33,546 nucleotides of DNA from JANNYA01 sp031422315 (GCA_031422315.1 JANOQN010000060.1:1-33546); one strand, 5' to 3'; positions 23,056 to 32,137 are shown, numbered from the stretch's first letter. A program made the numbers and translations. Notes: generated by a model not told the origin, from the sequence alone.

Positions 23056-25224
23056 ATGGCAGCACGTCAATTCGCAGCAATCATCAGCGCGGTTTTGCTC
23101 ACCACTGCGGCATTTCACGGCCTTGCAGTAGCAAAGTCGACGCCGCCCGCCAAAGTTGCTATGAGCGCCAGTGAAAATCAGCGCCAGGCCGCCATTTGGG
23201 TGTCAAGATTTCTGACGCGCATGCACTACAAAACCACGCCGCTTGATGATGCGATGAGCCAGCAAATCCTAAAGCGCTACATAGACACCCTGGATGGCGA
23301 ACACTGGTTTTTCACGCAAAGCGATGTGACCGGATTCCAAAGCTACAGCACATCTTTAGATGAGGCGATTGCCGAGCAAAAGCTAAATGCGCCTTACGAT
23401 ATGTATGCCATTTATCGCAAACGGGTGGATGAGCGCACCGCCTATGCGCGTGCGCTGTTGAAAGCGCCGTTCGATTTCACCGTCAACGAAACTTACGTTT
23501 ATGATCGCGAAGACGCCACTTGGGCAAAAGATACCGCTGAGTTGAACGATATCTGGCGAAAGCGCGTCAAAAATGATGTTTTGCGGCTCAAAATTGCAGG
23601 TAAGGCCGACGCCGCGATTCGCGAGACGCTTGACAAACGCTACAAGGAATTCCTGACGCGTATTGACGATATCGACGGCGATGACGTGTTTTCCATGTTC
23701 TTGAACGCCTATTCTACCTCGGTTGAGCCGCACACGAACTACTTGAGCCCTCGCGCCAGTGAAAACTTCAATATGCAAATGCGGCTATCTTTGGATGGCA
23801 TCGGCGCCATGCTGCAACGCGACGGCGATTACGTCACGATTGCCTCATTAGTCAAAGGCGGGCCGGCGCAGCGCCAGGGCGAATTGCAAGAATTTGATCG
23901 CGTGGTATCGGTAGCGCAGGGCGAAAAAGGTGATTTAGTTGATGTGGTCGGCTGGCGGGTGGATGATGTGGTCGATCTGATTCGCGGCAAGGCCGACACC
24001 ATTGTGCGCTTAGAAGTGCTGCCCGGCGATGCCAGCGCAGCGGCAAAAACGCGCGTGATTCGCATTGTGCGCGGCAAAGTGAAGCTAGAAGAACAAGCTG
24101 CGAAAAAACGCGTACTGCCATCGGTTGAAAACGGTGTGACCCGCAAAATTGGCGTGATTGAACTGCCCGCGTTTTATATTGACTTTGCCGCGCGCGCGCG
24201 CGGTGATAGCGAATACCGCAGCTCGACTCGCGATGTCGCGAATTTGATCGCAGAACTTAAGCGCGAAAAAGTCGATGCCATCGTTATGGATTTGCGCAAT
24301 AACGGCGGCGGCTCGCTGTCCGAAGCGGCCGAACTAACCGGCTTGTTTATCGACACAGGCCCAGTGGTGCAGGTGCGTGATTCGCGCGGCCGAATTGAAG
24401 TGTACGACGATCCGAATCGCGGCATCGTTTGGGATGGCCATTTCGGCGTCATTATCAACCGCGCATCGGCTTCGGCATCAGAGATTTTTGCTGGCGCAAT
24501 TCAAGATTACGGGCGCGGCATTATTTTGGGCGAAACCAGCTTTGGCAAAGGCACCGTGCAAAATCTAGTTGATTTAGATCGCATTGCTGGAAAACCTGCG
24601 AACAGTTTGGGCGAGCTGAAAATGACCGTGCAGCAGTTTTTCCGTGTGTCGGGTAGTTCCACCCAGCACAAAGGCGTGGTGCCAGATTTGAACTTCCCGG
24701 ACACCATCGCGATGGATGAATTCGGCGAAAGCTCCTATGACAATGCCCTGCCCTACACACAAGTGCCCGCCGCGCCGTTCAAGCGCTACGGCGGCGGTTT
24801 GGGTGCAACGCTGCCGATCCTAAAAGCGCGTTTTGATGCGCGTTCAAGTAAAGATCAAGAGTTTCGCTTCTTGTTGGAAGATTTGGCTGAGCGCGAAAAG
24901 ATGCGTAATGAAACCACCGTTTCCTTGGTGCTTGCCGCCCGCAAACTGGAGCGCGATGAGCTAGAAGTCAAACGCATCGCTAGGCTAAAGGCCCGTGAGG
25001 CTCTAGGCGATAAGCTCGCGGCCGACAAATCTGCTGAGTTAGACGATGGCTTAGACGGCGCCGAACGCTTGCGCGCGATCCGCGAGCGCGAAAAGCGCGC
25101 GGAAGCGCTAGATCAGCCGGACACGTTGCTGATTCAAGCCGCCGCAATTATGAGCGATATTGTTAGCTTGACGGATCCGAAGCTGCGTACTTCTATCGCT
25201 GCAAGTGCGGCTGGAAGCAAGTAA
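23056..25224 (+). CDS. prc: Carboxy-terminal (tail-specific) processing protease
   Basis: 722-aa periplasmic serine protease of the Prc/Tsp family, which trims C-termini of envelope proteins and degrades tagged or damaged ones. A signal peptide (AAIISAVLLTTAAFHGLAVA) is followed by the N-terminal helical domain (YIDTLDGEHWFFTQSDV), a PDZ domain (GDYVTIASLVKGGPAQRQG, DVVGWRVDDVVDLIRG), and the peptidase S41 core. Aligned to E. coli Tsp, Ser473 (SASASEIFAGAIQDYGRG) and Lys498 (SFGKGTVQ) are the catalytic dyad, with Asp484 corresponding to Asp441. A C-terminal DUF3340-like region follows. I chose the ATG at 23056 because it starts the signal peptide and has AAAGGA upstream. Confidence 0.95.
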   Translation: MAARQFAAIISAVLLTTAAFHGLAVAKSTPPAKVAMSASENQRQAAIWVSRFLTRMHYKTTPLDDAMSQQILKRYIDTLDGEHWFFTQSDVTGFQSYSTSLDEAIAEQKLNAPYDMYAIYRKRVDERTAYARALLKAPFDFTVNETYVYDREDATWAKDTAELNDIWRKRVKNDVLRLKIAGKADAAIRETLDKRYKEFLTRIDDIDGDDVFSMFLNAYSTSVEPHTNYLSPRASENFNMQMRLSLDGIGAMLQRDGDYVTIASLVKGGPAQRQGELQEFDRVVSVAQGEKGDLVDVVGWRVDDVVDLIRGKADTIVRLEVLPGDASAAAKTRVIRIVRGKVKLEEQAAKKRVLPSVENGVTRKIGVIELPAFYIDFAARARGDSEYRSSTRDVANLIAELKREKVDAIVMDLRNNGGGSLSEAAELTGLFIDTGPVVQVRDSRGRIEVYDDPNRGIVWDGHFGVIINRASASASEIFAGAIQDYGRGIILGETSFGKGTVQNLVDLDRIAGKPANSLGELKMTVQQFFRVSGSSTQHKGVVPDLNFPDTIAMDEFGESSYDNALPYTQVPAAPFKRYGGGLGATLPILKARFDARSSKDQEFRFLLEDLAEREKMRNETTVSLVLAARKLERDELEVKRIARLKAREALGDKLAADKSAELDDGLDGAERLRAIREREKRAEALDQPDTLLIQAAAIMSDIVSLTDPKLRTSIAASAAGSK

Positions 25225-25412
25225 GGACTGCGGCCTAACTGCTTAACCGCATTGGGAAATAACGAGAGTTACGACCGACATTCGGAAATTTGTGCGACAG
25301 ATTCGCCCCGAACGAATTGCTACTTGGTACTTAGCCAGAAGAGCTCGGGACGAGCGGGGTGTGGAACAGGGCTTAGGCTATTGCGTCATGCTTCGACTCT
25401 ACTGAATCGCAG

Positions 25413-25958
25413 CTAGCGAGGCAACTGCAAATCCGGCTCAGAAAAATACCCAATCAAACGCGACCCCAGCGCCAGCAAAACCGGCGTCAAAACGCCCCAC
25501 ACAATGGCAAGCGCGCCATAAACCTGCCAATCTGGCGCGGTGAATTGCACCGCGCTCCATACGTGATTAGCAACCCAGTACGCCAGTGGGCCGCCGAGCA
25601 CGCCGAAGACGATGGATGCAACGAGTTTGCCTTTGAAAAACGCCATCGAGTGATTCAAGGTCAGTGCAAAACCAGCCCACAGCGTGAGTATCCAAACCGG
25701 CGCGAATTCAGTGCTAGGAACGGGTTGATCAAAACGCAGAAGGCCGAGTTGCAATAACAAGGTGTCGGATGCGCCGCCGACAAGAATGCATAGCGCCATC
25801 AACGTAAAGTCCGCTTTGCGTGTCGTACTCACGTAAGCGTGGTAGGCGCAAAACACGATCAGCGCCGGCAAGCCAGCCCAAGCGTAACCTTTGCCTGCAC
25901 CTGCAACACACAGCAGCCAAATCACTTGAAAAAAAACAACGTTAAGCAGTAATTTCAT
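25413..25958 (-). CDS. DUF2878 integral membrane protein
   Basis: 181-aa protein with about five transmembrane helices, starting MKLLLNVVFFQVIWLLCVAG, then LMALCILVGGASDTLLLQLGLL, FAPVWILTLWAGFALTLNHS and FGVLGGPLAYWV. These match DUF2878, a membrane family of unknown function found next to cyclopropane synthase and DUF1365 genes. It starts immediately at the stop of the cfa gene (no gap) and is the last gene of this minus-strand operon. The fixed genomic association suggests a role in handling modified lipids, which is inference. Confidence 0.85.
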   Translation of the reverse strand: MKLLLNVVFFQVIWLLCVAGAGKGYAWAGLPALIVFCAYHAYVSTTRKADFTLMALCILVGGASDTLLLQLGLLRFDQPVPSTEFAPVWILTLWAGFALTLNHSMAFFKGKLVASIVFGVLGGPLAYWVANHVWSAVQFTAPDWQVYGALAIVWGVLTPVLLALGSRLIGYFSEPDLQLPR

Positions 25959-27236
25959 TTAGATAACAGCCTTTAAATCTGGTAAATACTGTGGCCGCTG
26001 ATTACGCGGTTTTGCCAGCAATAAATGCACGTCGCCAATGGAGCGCTCAATAAAGCCGCCTTCGCAATAGGCTAGATAATAATTCCACATCCGAATAAAC
26101 GGATTATCGAAGCCCAACTTGCGCACTTCTGGCAGATTTTCGGTAAAGCGCTTGCGCCATTCTTTAAGCGTTAGCGCGTAGCTGGGTCCAATATCTTCCA
26201 AATGCACTAGCTTCATATCGCTAGACGCAGTCGCGGCTTTAAGCATTTCAGTAATGGATGGAATAAAGCTGCCCGGGAAAATATAGCGTTTAATAAAATC
26301 AACATCGCGCAGCGCCCCGGCATAGCGATAATCTTCAATGGTAATGGCTTGGATTAGCGCTATACCATCGGGTTTAAGCAGGCTATTTATTTTGCCAAAA
26401 TAGGTATTTAAGAACTGATGCCCAATCGCTTCAATCATTTCAATTGATGCCAGCTTATCGTATTGCCCAGTCAATTCGCGGTAATCTTGCTTAAGAATCG
26501 TTACGCGATCAGTCAGACCGGCTTCTTCGATTCTAGAGGTGGCTAAATCAAACTGTTCTTGGCTGATGGTAGTGGTTGTTACCTTACAGCCGTATTTTTT
26601 TGCGGCATGCAGCGCGAATCCGCCCCAGCCGGTGCCGATTTCGACGACGTTATCGCCCGGCTGCAGCGCCAATTTTTCGCAAATTCGGTCTAATTTTCGC
26701 TGGCTAGCAACTTCCAGCGTTTCATCCGCATTTTGATAGATTGCAGAGGAATACATCAGCGTGGGGTCGAGAAATATCCGAAATAACTGATTCGATAAAT
26801 CATAATGTTCAGAGATGTTTCGGCGGCTGCCGGCTTCAGTATTCTTGCGAAAGCCGTGCTTTAAACGCATCAGCCATTGGCCGATGCGCGCGGTCCCGGT
26901 TTCCATTGAATCTAAAATATCGCGGTTGCGCACGAATATACGCACTAGCGCAACTAAATCATCGCAAACCCAATGGCCGTCCATATAGCTTTCGGCAACG
27001 CCAACGCTGCCATTCATGGCAACTTGGCTCCACATTTCCGAGTTTTGAATGCGAATCGTCGCTTTTAACGGGCCGCCATCGCCGAAAATTAAGCGCTCAG
27101 GGCCTTCGTGTACGATGAGTTCGCATTCTTTGGCTAGTTTAAGCTTGGCCAACAGCGCGCGCTTAAATAAGCTTTGTGACGCTACTTTTAAATCAATCAG
27201 CGGTGCGCCCGCGACGTCTATCATATTCGTACTCAT
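25959..27236 (-). CDS. cfa: Cyclopropane-fatty-acyl-phospholipid synthase family methyltransferase
   Basis: 425-aa SAM-dependent enzyme that adds a methylene (or methyl) carbon to double bonds of acyl chains in membrane lipids. An N-terminal SCP2-like region (TIRIQNSEMWSQVAMNGSVG, GVAESYMDGHW) precedes the catalytic domain: NISEHYDLSNQLFRIFLDPT, YSSAIY, VVEIGTGWGGFALHAA, TTTISQEQF, ASIEMIEAIGHQF and YIFPGSFIPS. All family motifs are present. It is the third gene of an operon with FAD oxidoreductase, DUF1365 and DUF2878; in this setting the enzyme may act as an acyl-chain methyltransferase (as in furan fatty acid pathways) instead of a classic cyclopropanase. Confidence 0.92.
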   Translation of the reverse strand: MSTNMIDVAGAPLIDLKVASQSLFKRALLAKLKLAKECELIVHEGPERLIFGDGGPLKATIRIQNSEMWSQVAMNGSVGVAESYMDGHWVCDDLVALVRIFVRNRDILDSMETGTARIGQWLMRLKHGFRKNTEAGSRRNISEHYDLSNQLFRIFLDPTLMYSSAIYQNADETLEVASQRKLDRICEKLALQPGDNVVEIGTGWGGFALHAAKKYGCKVTTTTISQEQFDLATSRIEEAGLTDRVTILKQDYRELTGQYDKLASIEMIEAIGHQFLNTYFGKINSLLKPDGIALIQAITIEDYRYAGALRDVDFIKRYIFPGSFIPSITEMLKAATASSDMKLVHLEDIGPSYALTLKEWRKRFTENLPEVRKLGFDNPFIRMWNYYLAYCEGGFIERSIGDVHLLLAKPRNQRPQYLPDLKAVI

Positions 27237-27288
27237 GTATGCCTCGGTGTTCGTAAATACAAAAATTAGAAATATTAAATCGATTTAA

Positions 27289-28074
27289 TTATTGCGAATT
27301 ACTGCCGCGTGGATGATCGTAAAACGGATTGCGCTTCCACTTTAACCGCAGCGCCTGCCAGTAAATTTTCCACATGACACTCAGCGTAATAAAAGGAAAA
27401 CGTAGCAAAGACTTCGTTAGATTCGCGACATTCCACGGCAAGCGTCGCAAAACTAGGGTGGCGTCGAACTGTTTAGGTGCGCCGGGTTCGTCCTGGCGAT
27501 AACAATCCATGTGCACGCGCAAATGTTCAGCTGGCACCTGAAAGCGCCAGTCGTAGCCCATCTGCATCGGTAAAAACGGAGAGACGTGAAATTGCTTTTG
27601 AAACAGCCAGTGCAAGCTGCTACCGTGAATTTCAGCCGATTGCACCGGCAAAGCATAGGCAAAGCGCTCGCCCCACGGTGTATTGGTGATTTCTGCCAGA
27701 ATCGAATTTAGCGTCATGCCGTCGGCCTCAAAGCAGTAGTAAAAGCTGACTGGATTAAAGCTCAGGCCAAATTGGCGCAAGTGGGTCAACAACCGAACCG
27801 GGCCTGCTGGGCGCTGGCCCGTATCTTGCTCGATTTTATCCAGCACTGATTTTTTCAGATCGACGTTGGCATCGCCAAAAAAATCCGAACGGCGGAACTC
27901 GACAATATTTTTACGGCCAGCAGAATAGAGCCAGTGCTTTGCGAAAGCCTGGGGCATTTCATCTAAATCGATGTAGCTGAGGAATATCGGGTATTCAAAA
28001 TCATGCGGAACTGGAAAGCTGCGCCGATGGCGAATTGAGCCTTGATAAATTGCGCTGGCTAGCACCGCACTCAC
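27289..28074 (-). CDS. DUF1365 protein
   Basis: 261-aa protein beginning SAIYQGSIRHRRSFPVPHDF, with LSYIDLDEMP, VRLLTHLRQFGLSFNPVSFY, NTPWGERFAYAL, QKQFHVSPFLPMQM and YDWRFQVP. These are the conserved DUF1365 blocks. The function is not established. The family almost always sits between an FAD amine oxidase-like gene and a cyclopropane synthase gene, exactly as here, and probably acts on the same lipid product. The ATG overlaps the stop of the upstream gene by 4 bp (ATGA), so translation is coupled; a 52-bp gap separates it from cfa. Confidence 0.93.
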   Translation of the reverse strand: MSAVLASAIYQGSIRHRRSFPVPHDFEYPIFLSYIDLDEMPQAFAKHWLYSAGRKNIVEFRRSDFFGDANVDLKKSVLDKIEQDTGQRPAGPVRLLTHLRQFGLSFNPVSFYYCFEADGMTLNSILAEITNTPWGERFAYALPVQSAEIHGSSLHWLFQKQFHVSPFLPMQMGYDWRFQVPAEHLRVHMDCYRQDEPGAPKQFDATLVLRRLPWNVANLTKSLLRFPFITLSVMWKIYWQALRLKWKRNPFYDHPRGSNSQ

Positions 28075-29342
28075 GAAGTCGGCCAGCCCGAACCCAAGGC
28101 TTCAGCGATGTCCACGCCGGAACGCAGGCCATCCTCATGAAAGCCAAAGCCCCAGTATGCGCCGCAAAAATAGCTATGCAGCGGCCCCATCAACTCAGTT
28201 TTGCGCTTTTGCGCGGCCAGCGTTTGATGCGTGTAAACCGGGTGTGCGTAGCGCATACGGCGCAAGATTTTAGCCGGATCAATCTGCTCGGTGCAGTTCA
28301 ACGACACTAAAAATTGCTCCGATGCGTCAATGCCTTGCAGCAAATTCATCCAATACGTCACCGTGCATTGGCTTTGCTCGTTGCGCCCTAAATGCGCGTT
28401 CCAGGCTGCCCAGGCTTTGCGGTTGTTCGGCATGATGCTTGTGTCGGTGTGCAAAACGGTATCGTTTTCTTGAAATTTCAGTCCGCCAAGAATGTCCTGC
28501 TCGGGCTTGCTTGATTCAGCCAACATGGCTAACGCTTGATCGGCGTGGCAGGCAAACACCACGCGATCATAGACAGCAGGGCCGCCTGCTAAATGCAGCG
28601 TTACGCCGTTTTCGAATTGCTCTGGGCGGCGTTCAACCTGCATAACTTGGCTGTTCAAAGCTACTTTATTCTTCAATTTGGCGAGTAGCGCGCGCGTGTA
28701 GCTTTGCGACCCGCCTTGCACCACTCGCCACGGCGGGCGCTCACTATCGGTATTCAGCATGTGGTGGTTGTGCATAAATTGCGCAAGATATTTCGCCGGA
28801 AAATCCAGAATCTTGGCGCCGGGAGATGACCACAGCGCTGAGGCAATCGGCACCAGATGATCGTCCTGAAAAATATCGCTGTAGCCTTCGCGTGCGATGT
28901 ATTCACCGACGGTCGGGCCAGGATCTGCTTCGCTCAGCAAGGGATGCGGAGTTCGGTAGAAGCGCTTTAAATCACGTACCAAGCGCCAAAAGCTGGGCCG
29001 GAAGATATTGCTGCGCTGGCAAAACAGCTGATCGACGCTAGTCGCGTTGTATTCGAGCCCAGAGCGTAGATTTTTCACCCCAAAACTCATCCGCGTGGCT
29101 TGCGATGCAACGCTTAACTCATCCAGCAGCCGAATAAAATTCGGATAATGGTTCGGGTTGTAAACGATAAAACCGGTATCGACCTGGTAGGTGCCGGAAG
29201 CCACTTCAATTGTATGCGTGTGGGTGTGCCCACCGGCGTAGTCAGCGGCCTCAAATACTTGCACGTCGTGCTTTTGTTGAAGTAAATATGCACAGCCCAA
29301 ACCGGCTATACCCGAGCCAATAACAGCAATTTTCAAGAGCAA
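28071..29342 (-). CDS. FAD-dependent amine oxidase-like oxidoreductase
   Basis: 423-aa flavoprotein. The Rossmann FAD motif AVIGSGIAGLGCAYLL (residues 6-21) is followed by VFEAADYAGGHTHTHTIEV and VDTGFIVYNPNHYPNFIRLL. The rest matches the NAD(P)-binding/amine oxidase subfamily that travels with DUF1365 and Cfa. A C-terminal FAD block reads YFCGAYWGFGFHEDGLRSG. Its substrate is probably a lipid acyl chain rather than an amine (inference from context). The likely start is TTG at 29342, or TTG at 29336; no ATG is available before the Rossmann motif. It is the first gene of the minus-strand operon. Confidence 0.9.
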   Translation of the reverse strand: MLLKIAVIGSGIAGLGCAYLLQQKHDVQVFEAADYAGGHTHTHTIEVASGTYQVDTGFIVYNPNHYPNFIRLLDELSVASQATRMSFGVKNLRSGLEYNATSVDQLFCQRSNIFRPSFWRLVRDLKRFYRTPHPLLSEADPGPTVGEYIAREGYSDIFQDDHLVPIASALWSSPGAKILDFPAKYLAQFMHNHHMLNTDSERPPWRVVQGGSQSYTRALLAKLKNKVALNSQVMQVERRPEQFENGVTLHLAGGPAVYDRVVFACHADQALAMLAESSKPEQDILGGLKFQENDTVLHTDTSIMPNNRKAWAAWNAHLGRNEQSQCTVTYWMNLLQGIDASEQFLVSLNCTEQIDPAKILRRMRYAHPVYTHQTLAAQKRKTELMGPLHSYFCGAYWGFGFHEDGLRSGVDIAEALGSGWPTS

Positions 29343-29529
29343 GCGACCTGCAGCGATAGGATTGTCATGAAAACCTGCGCGATTTTTAGAGTGTGGAAGT
29401 TTAGCGCAAGTGTGTGAACGCGCTGCATGGGGTGGATTTGTTTGACTAAAGTGCGAATAAAGGGATGGTTGCTCCGCGTTCCAACTTAAAGTGCGATTCT
29501 TATTTCCTATTCCTACTTTTGAGAAAGTG

Positions 29530-29739
29530 ATGTTCGTTACCGAGAAAGGTCAAGTCACCATTCCCAAACACTTACGCCTAGCAGCAGGAATCCCGCCTGG
29601 CAGCGAAGTTGTGTTTAGCCTTGATGGCGGTAAGATCGTAATCACGCCCGTTGGCACCGGCGTAAGAGAAGATCGCCGCGCTAAACTCAAGGCCGCAGCT
29701 GCGCGGGTACGCGGCAGTTTAAATGCCGAGTTCAAATAA
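29530..29739 (+). CDS. vapB: VapB-type (AbrB/SpoVT fold) antitoxin, C-terminally truncated
   Basis: 69-aa protein with the AbrB swapped-hairpin DNA-binding motif near the N-terminus (MFVTEKGQVTIPKHLRLAAG, then IPPGSEVVFSLDGGKIVI). The ATG at 29530 is preceded by GAGAAAG; a longer frame upstream is unlikely. The frame stops with TAA at 29737-29739, but the same frame then continues as LGAEEIMRFIRGDEPNAP to a TGA at 29794-29796. That TGA overlaps the toxin ATG as ATGA, the usual VapB-VapC junction, and the EEIM.FIRG text is a typical VapB C-terminus. The C-terminal 18 residues, part of the toxin-binding segment, have therefore probably been lost to a nonsense change. Confidence 0.85.
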   Translation: MFVTEKGQVTIPKHLRLAAGIPPGSEVVFSLDGGKIVITPVGTGVREDRRAKLKAAAARVRGSLNAEFK

Positions 29740-29792
29740 CTCGGGGCAGAAGAAATCATGCGCTTTATTCGGGGCGACGAACCCAATGCGCC

Positions 29793-30236
29793 ATGACGCT
29801 CGTCAGGCTTGCTAGTTACGACGGCTCCGCTGGCGTATTGGTCGACACGAACGTCTGGGTGGACTGCATGGACGAATCTAGCCCTTGGCATGATTGGGCT
29901 ATAGAACAGCTGCAGAGCTGTGGTGAGCGAAGTCCGCTTCACATCAATATCGTCGTATACGCCGAACTACTGATTCCTGAGCCGGATTTACTTGCTCTTG
30001 ATGCAATGTTAGACGTCTTTGAGACATTGCGAACACCATTGCCGTGGGCATGTGCGTCGTTAACCGCAGCGGCCTATTCCGAGTATCGGGCTCGTGGCGG
30101 GTCAAAACACAAGCCGCTGCCTGTTTTTTTTATCGGCGCTCACGCCGCTGTGTCCAATCTGAAGGTTTTGACTCGTGATCCAAAGCCCTACAAAAGCTAC
30201 TTCGCTAGGCTTGAAGTCGTTTCGCCGGAAAGTTGA
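29793..30236 (+). CDS. vapC: VapC-type PIN-domain toxin, probably catalytically dead
   Basis: 147-aa PIN-domain protein. PIN ribonucleases use four acidic residues: here Asp18 (VDTNVW), Glu58 (YAELL) and Asp129 (LTRDPKPYKSYF) are present. The third site, which in close relatives reads LPDFFIGAHA, is LPVFFIGAHA here (Val111, codon GTT instead of GAT/GAC at 30123-30125). One base change thus appears to have removed a metal ligand, so RNase activity is doubtful. It follows the truncated antitoxin frame and overlaps that frame's ancestral stop. It is convergent with the acyl-CoA dehydrogenase gene, 9 bp away. Confidence 0.85.
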   Translation: MTLVRLASYDGSAGVLVDTNVWVDCMDESSPWHDWAIEQLQSCGERSPLHINIVVYAELLIPEPDLLALDAMLDVFETLRTPLPWACASLTAAAYSEYRARGGSKHKPLPVFFIGAHAAVSNLKVLTRDPKPYKSYFARLEVVSPES

Positions 30237-30245
30237 GTTTTCGCA

Positions 30246-32039
30246 CTACCTCAAACCCAAAACATCAAAACAACTCTTGCCGTTTTTCAGAACCGTGCCA
30301 CACAGCGCATCAATCGCCAAATCTTCATTAAACGTAAGTTGGCGCAATGATCGGCTAATGCGGCGTTTCGCCTGTTTGGCGAACAGTTGGGCAACGCTGG
30401 CGGCAACGTCGGCATTTGGGTCGTTGGTGGCGCTCAACATGGCCGCGCGTGACAGCGTGCAAAGCCCGACGAATAAATCAATCGTGACATTGCCGATGCG
30501 CTCCAATGCATATTGCTGATCGGCGATTTGTTTGCCGTATTTGCGCAGGCAAGCATCGCTTGCGGCTGCTAGTTCGTTGGTGTAGCGCTCGTAAATCAGT
30601 GCGGCGGGTTTTAGCGCCTCGGGCAGTGATTGACTGATGCGATCTTGCCCGATGCCAGTTGCGCCGGATAAGCGCCGGCTTGCATAGCCTGAGAGCACGC
30701 CAAAGCCTTTGATAGGGTTGCTGAAAATCTCACTAACGGCTGACTTCATTTCTTTGAGCGAATCACCCAAATCCTTCAAGCCTGAAAGCGCAATGTAGAG
30801 CCGCAAGATTTCATTGGTGCCTTCGAAAATCGACAAAATTCGACTATCGCGGCTGATTTTTTCGTACGGATATTCCTTCATGAAACCATTGCCGGCGGCT
30901 ATTTGCAGGGCTTGATAATCACTGCGCTGGATCGCTTCGGAGGCGAATACTTTGCTAATCGCCGCTTCGGTTGAATAGTCCTCACAGCCCGAATCGATAT
31001 AGTGCGCCACCATCCAGACTGCACTTTCGGCAGCAAAACAGTCGATTTGCATCTGCGCGAGTTTTTTTCGCACCATGCCAAAGTCGGCAATCGGCCGGCC
31101 AAACTGTTTGCGTTCTAACGATTGCGCGCTGGCTAATTCGATCAGCTTGCGCATGCCGCCGACCGCTCCACCCCCCAAACCCGTGCGGCCGTTGTTGAGA
31201 ATCGCCATAGCGACTTTGAAGCCTTTACCGACTTCACCCAACACGCGATCAGCCGATACACGGACATTGTTAAACACCACAGTGCAGGTGTTGGATGAGC
31301 GTATACCCATTTTGTCCTCATGCGGGCCGTGACTGACGCCAATATCATCCGCTTGCACGATAAACGCCGTCATCTTGCCAGCATCGGTTTCGGTGCGGGC
31401 AAACACGGTGTAAAACCCGGCAATGCCGCCGTTGGTGATCCAAATTTTTTCGCCTTCAATGCTCCAGGAATTGTCCGGGTTCCGCGTGGCTTTGGTGCGA
31501 ATCGAAGCGGCATCCGATCCGGAGCCTGATTCGGTCAAGCAAAAAGCGGCGATGAGCTCGCCAGTCGCAAGGCGCGGCAGATACTGCTGCTTTTGCGCAT
31601 CGGTGCCAAAAAGCAGCAGGCCTTTCATGCCAATCGAGCTATGCGCTCCGATGGTAAGCGAGACGGAGCTGTCGTAACGACTGGTTTGCGCCAACACCCT
31701 GGCGTAGCCCGCATTGCTCAGGCCCAAACCGCCGTAAACTTCCGGAATGATCAGCCCAAACAAACCCATATCACGCAGGCCTTGGATGAATTCTGCAGGC
31801 TGTTCACCGATTTCGTCCCAGTGCTTAAAGTCTTTCGATTTATCTTTCAAAAAATCATCAATCGCATCGCAAATCGCAGTCAGCGTTTCTTGATCTGCCG
31901 CCGGAATCTGCGGATAAGGAAATAGGTTGTCTTCTAGGATTTCTCCGAAAAACAGGCTCTTAGCGGCGCTTTCGCCACGTTGCAAGCTGCCAGAATTTCC
32001 GTGCTGGGGTGCGGTGGCGGCTTTTGCGTAGGTCGACAT
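30246..32039 (-). CDS. Acyl-CoA dehydrogenase family protein (ACAD9/VLCAD-like)
   Basis: 597-aa flavoenzyme that would catalyse the first, FAD-dependent step of fatty-acyl-CoA beta-oxidation. Domains in order: N-terminal helical part (YGGLGLSNAGYARVLAQTSR), central region with AAFCLTESGSGSDAASIRTK and WITNGGIAGFYTVFAR, and the C-terminal helical part with ISRDSRILSIFEGTNEILRL, whose Glu in FEGT is the expected catalytic base. About 200 extra C-terminal residues resemble the long ACAD9/VLCAD group, so long-chain substrates are plausible. An GGAG ribosome site precedes the ATG at 32039. It is divergent from phaR. Confidence 0.92.
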   Translation of the reverse strand: MSTYAKAATAPQHGNSGSLQRGESAAKSLFFGEILEDNLFPYPQIPAADQETLTAICDAIDDFLKDKSKDFKHWDEIGEQPAEFIQGLRDMGLFGLIIPEVYGGLGLSNAGYARVLAQTSRYDSSVSLTIGAHSSIGMKGLLLFGTDAQKQQYLPRLATGELIAAFCLTESGSGSDAASIRTKATRNPDNSWSIEGEKIWITNGGIAGFYTVFARTETDAGKMTAFIVQADDIGVSHGPHEDKMGIRSSNTCTVVFNNVRVSADRVLGEVGKGFKVAMAILNNGRTGLGGGAVGGMRKLIELASAQSLERKQFGRPIADFGMVRKKLAQMQIDCFAAESAVWMVAHYIDSGCEDYSTEAAISKVFASEAIQRSDYQALQIAAGNGFMKEYPYEKISRDSRILSIFEGTNEILRLYIALSGLKDLGDSLKEMKSAVSEIFSNPIKGFGVLSGYASRRLSGATGIGQDRISQSLPEALKPAALIYERYTNELAAASDACLRKYGKQIADQQYALERIGNVTIDLFVGLCTLSRAAMLSATNDPNADVAASVAQLFAKQAKRRISRSLRQLTFNEDLAIDALCGTVLKNGKSCFDVLGLR

Positions 32040-32120
32040 GTGATGCTCCTTGGCTTAGAAATCGGCAGCGCTGATGGTAGCTGGAATAAAGCGCTTGGCA
32101 GTCAATATTGCCTGAAGGTG

Positions 32121-32137
32121 AGGGCTAAAAAAGCCCT
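32121..32137. other. Small hairpin in the divergent region before phaR
   Basis: AGGGCT (32121-32126) and AGCCCT (32132-32137) flank five A residues, in the 173-bp region between the acyl-CoA dehydrogenase start (minus) and phaR (plus). A hairpin here could be an operator or attenuator; nothing more can be said. Confidence 0.3.

Noticed and set aside
25225..25412. Terminator or small RNA after prc
   Set aside because: Only a 5-bp stem (TGCGG/CCGCA) with a long loop was found and no U-tract, so it is too weak to call.
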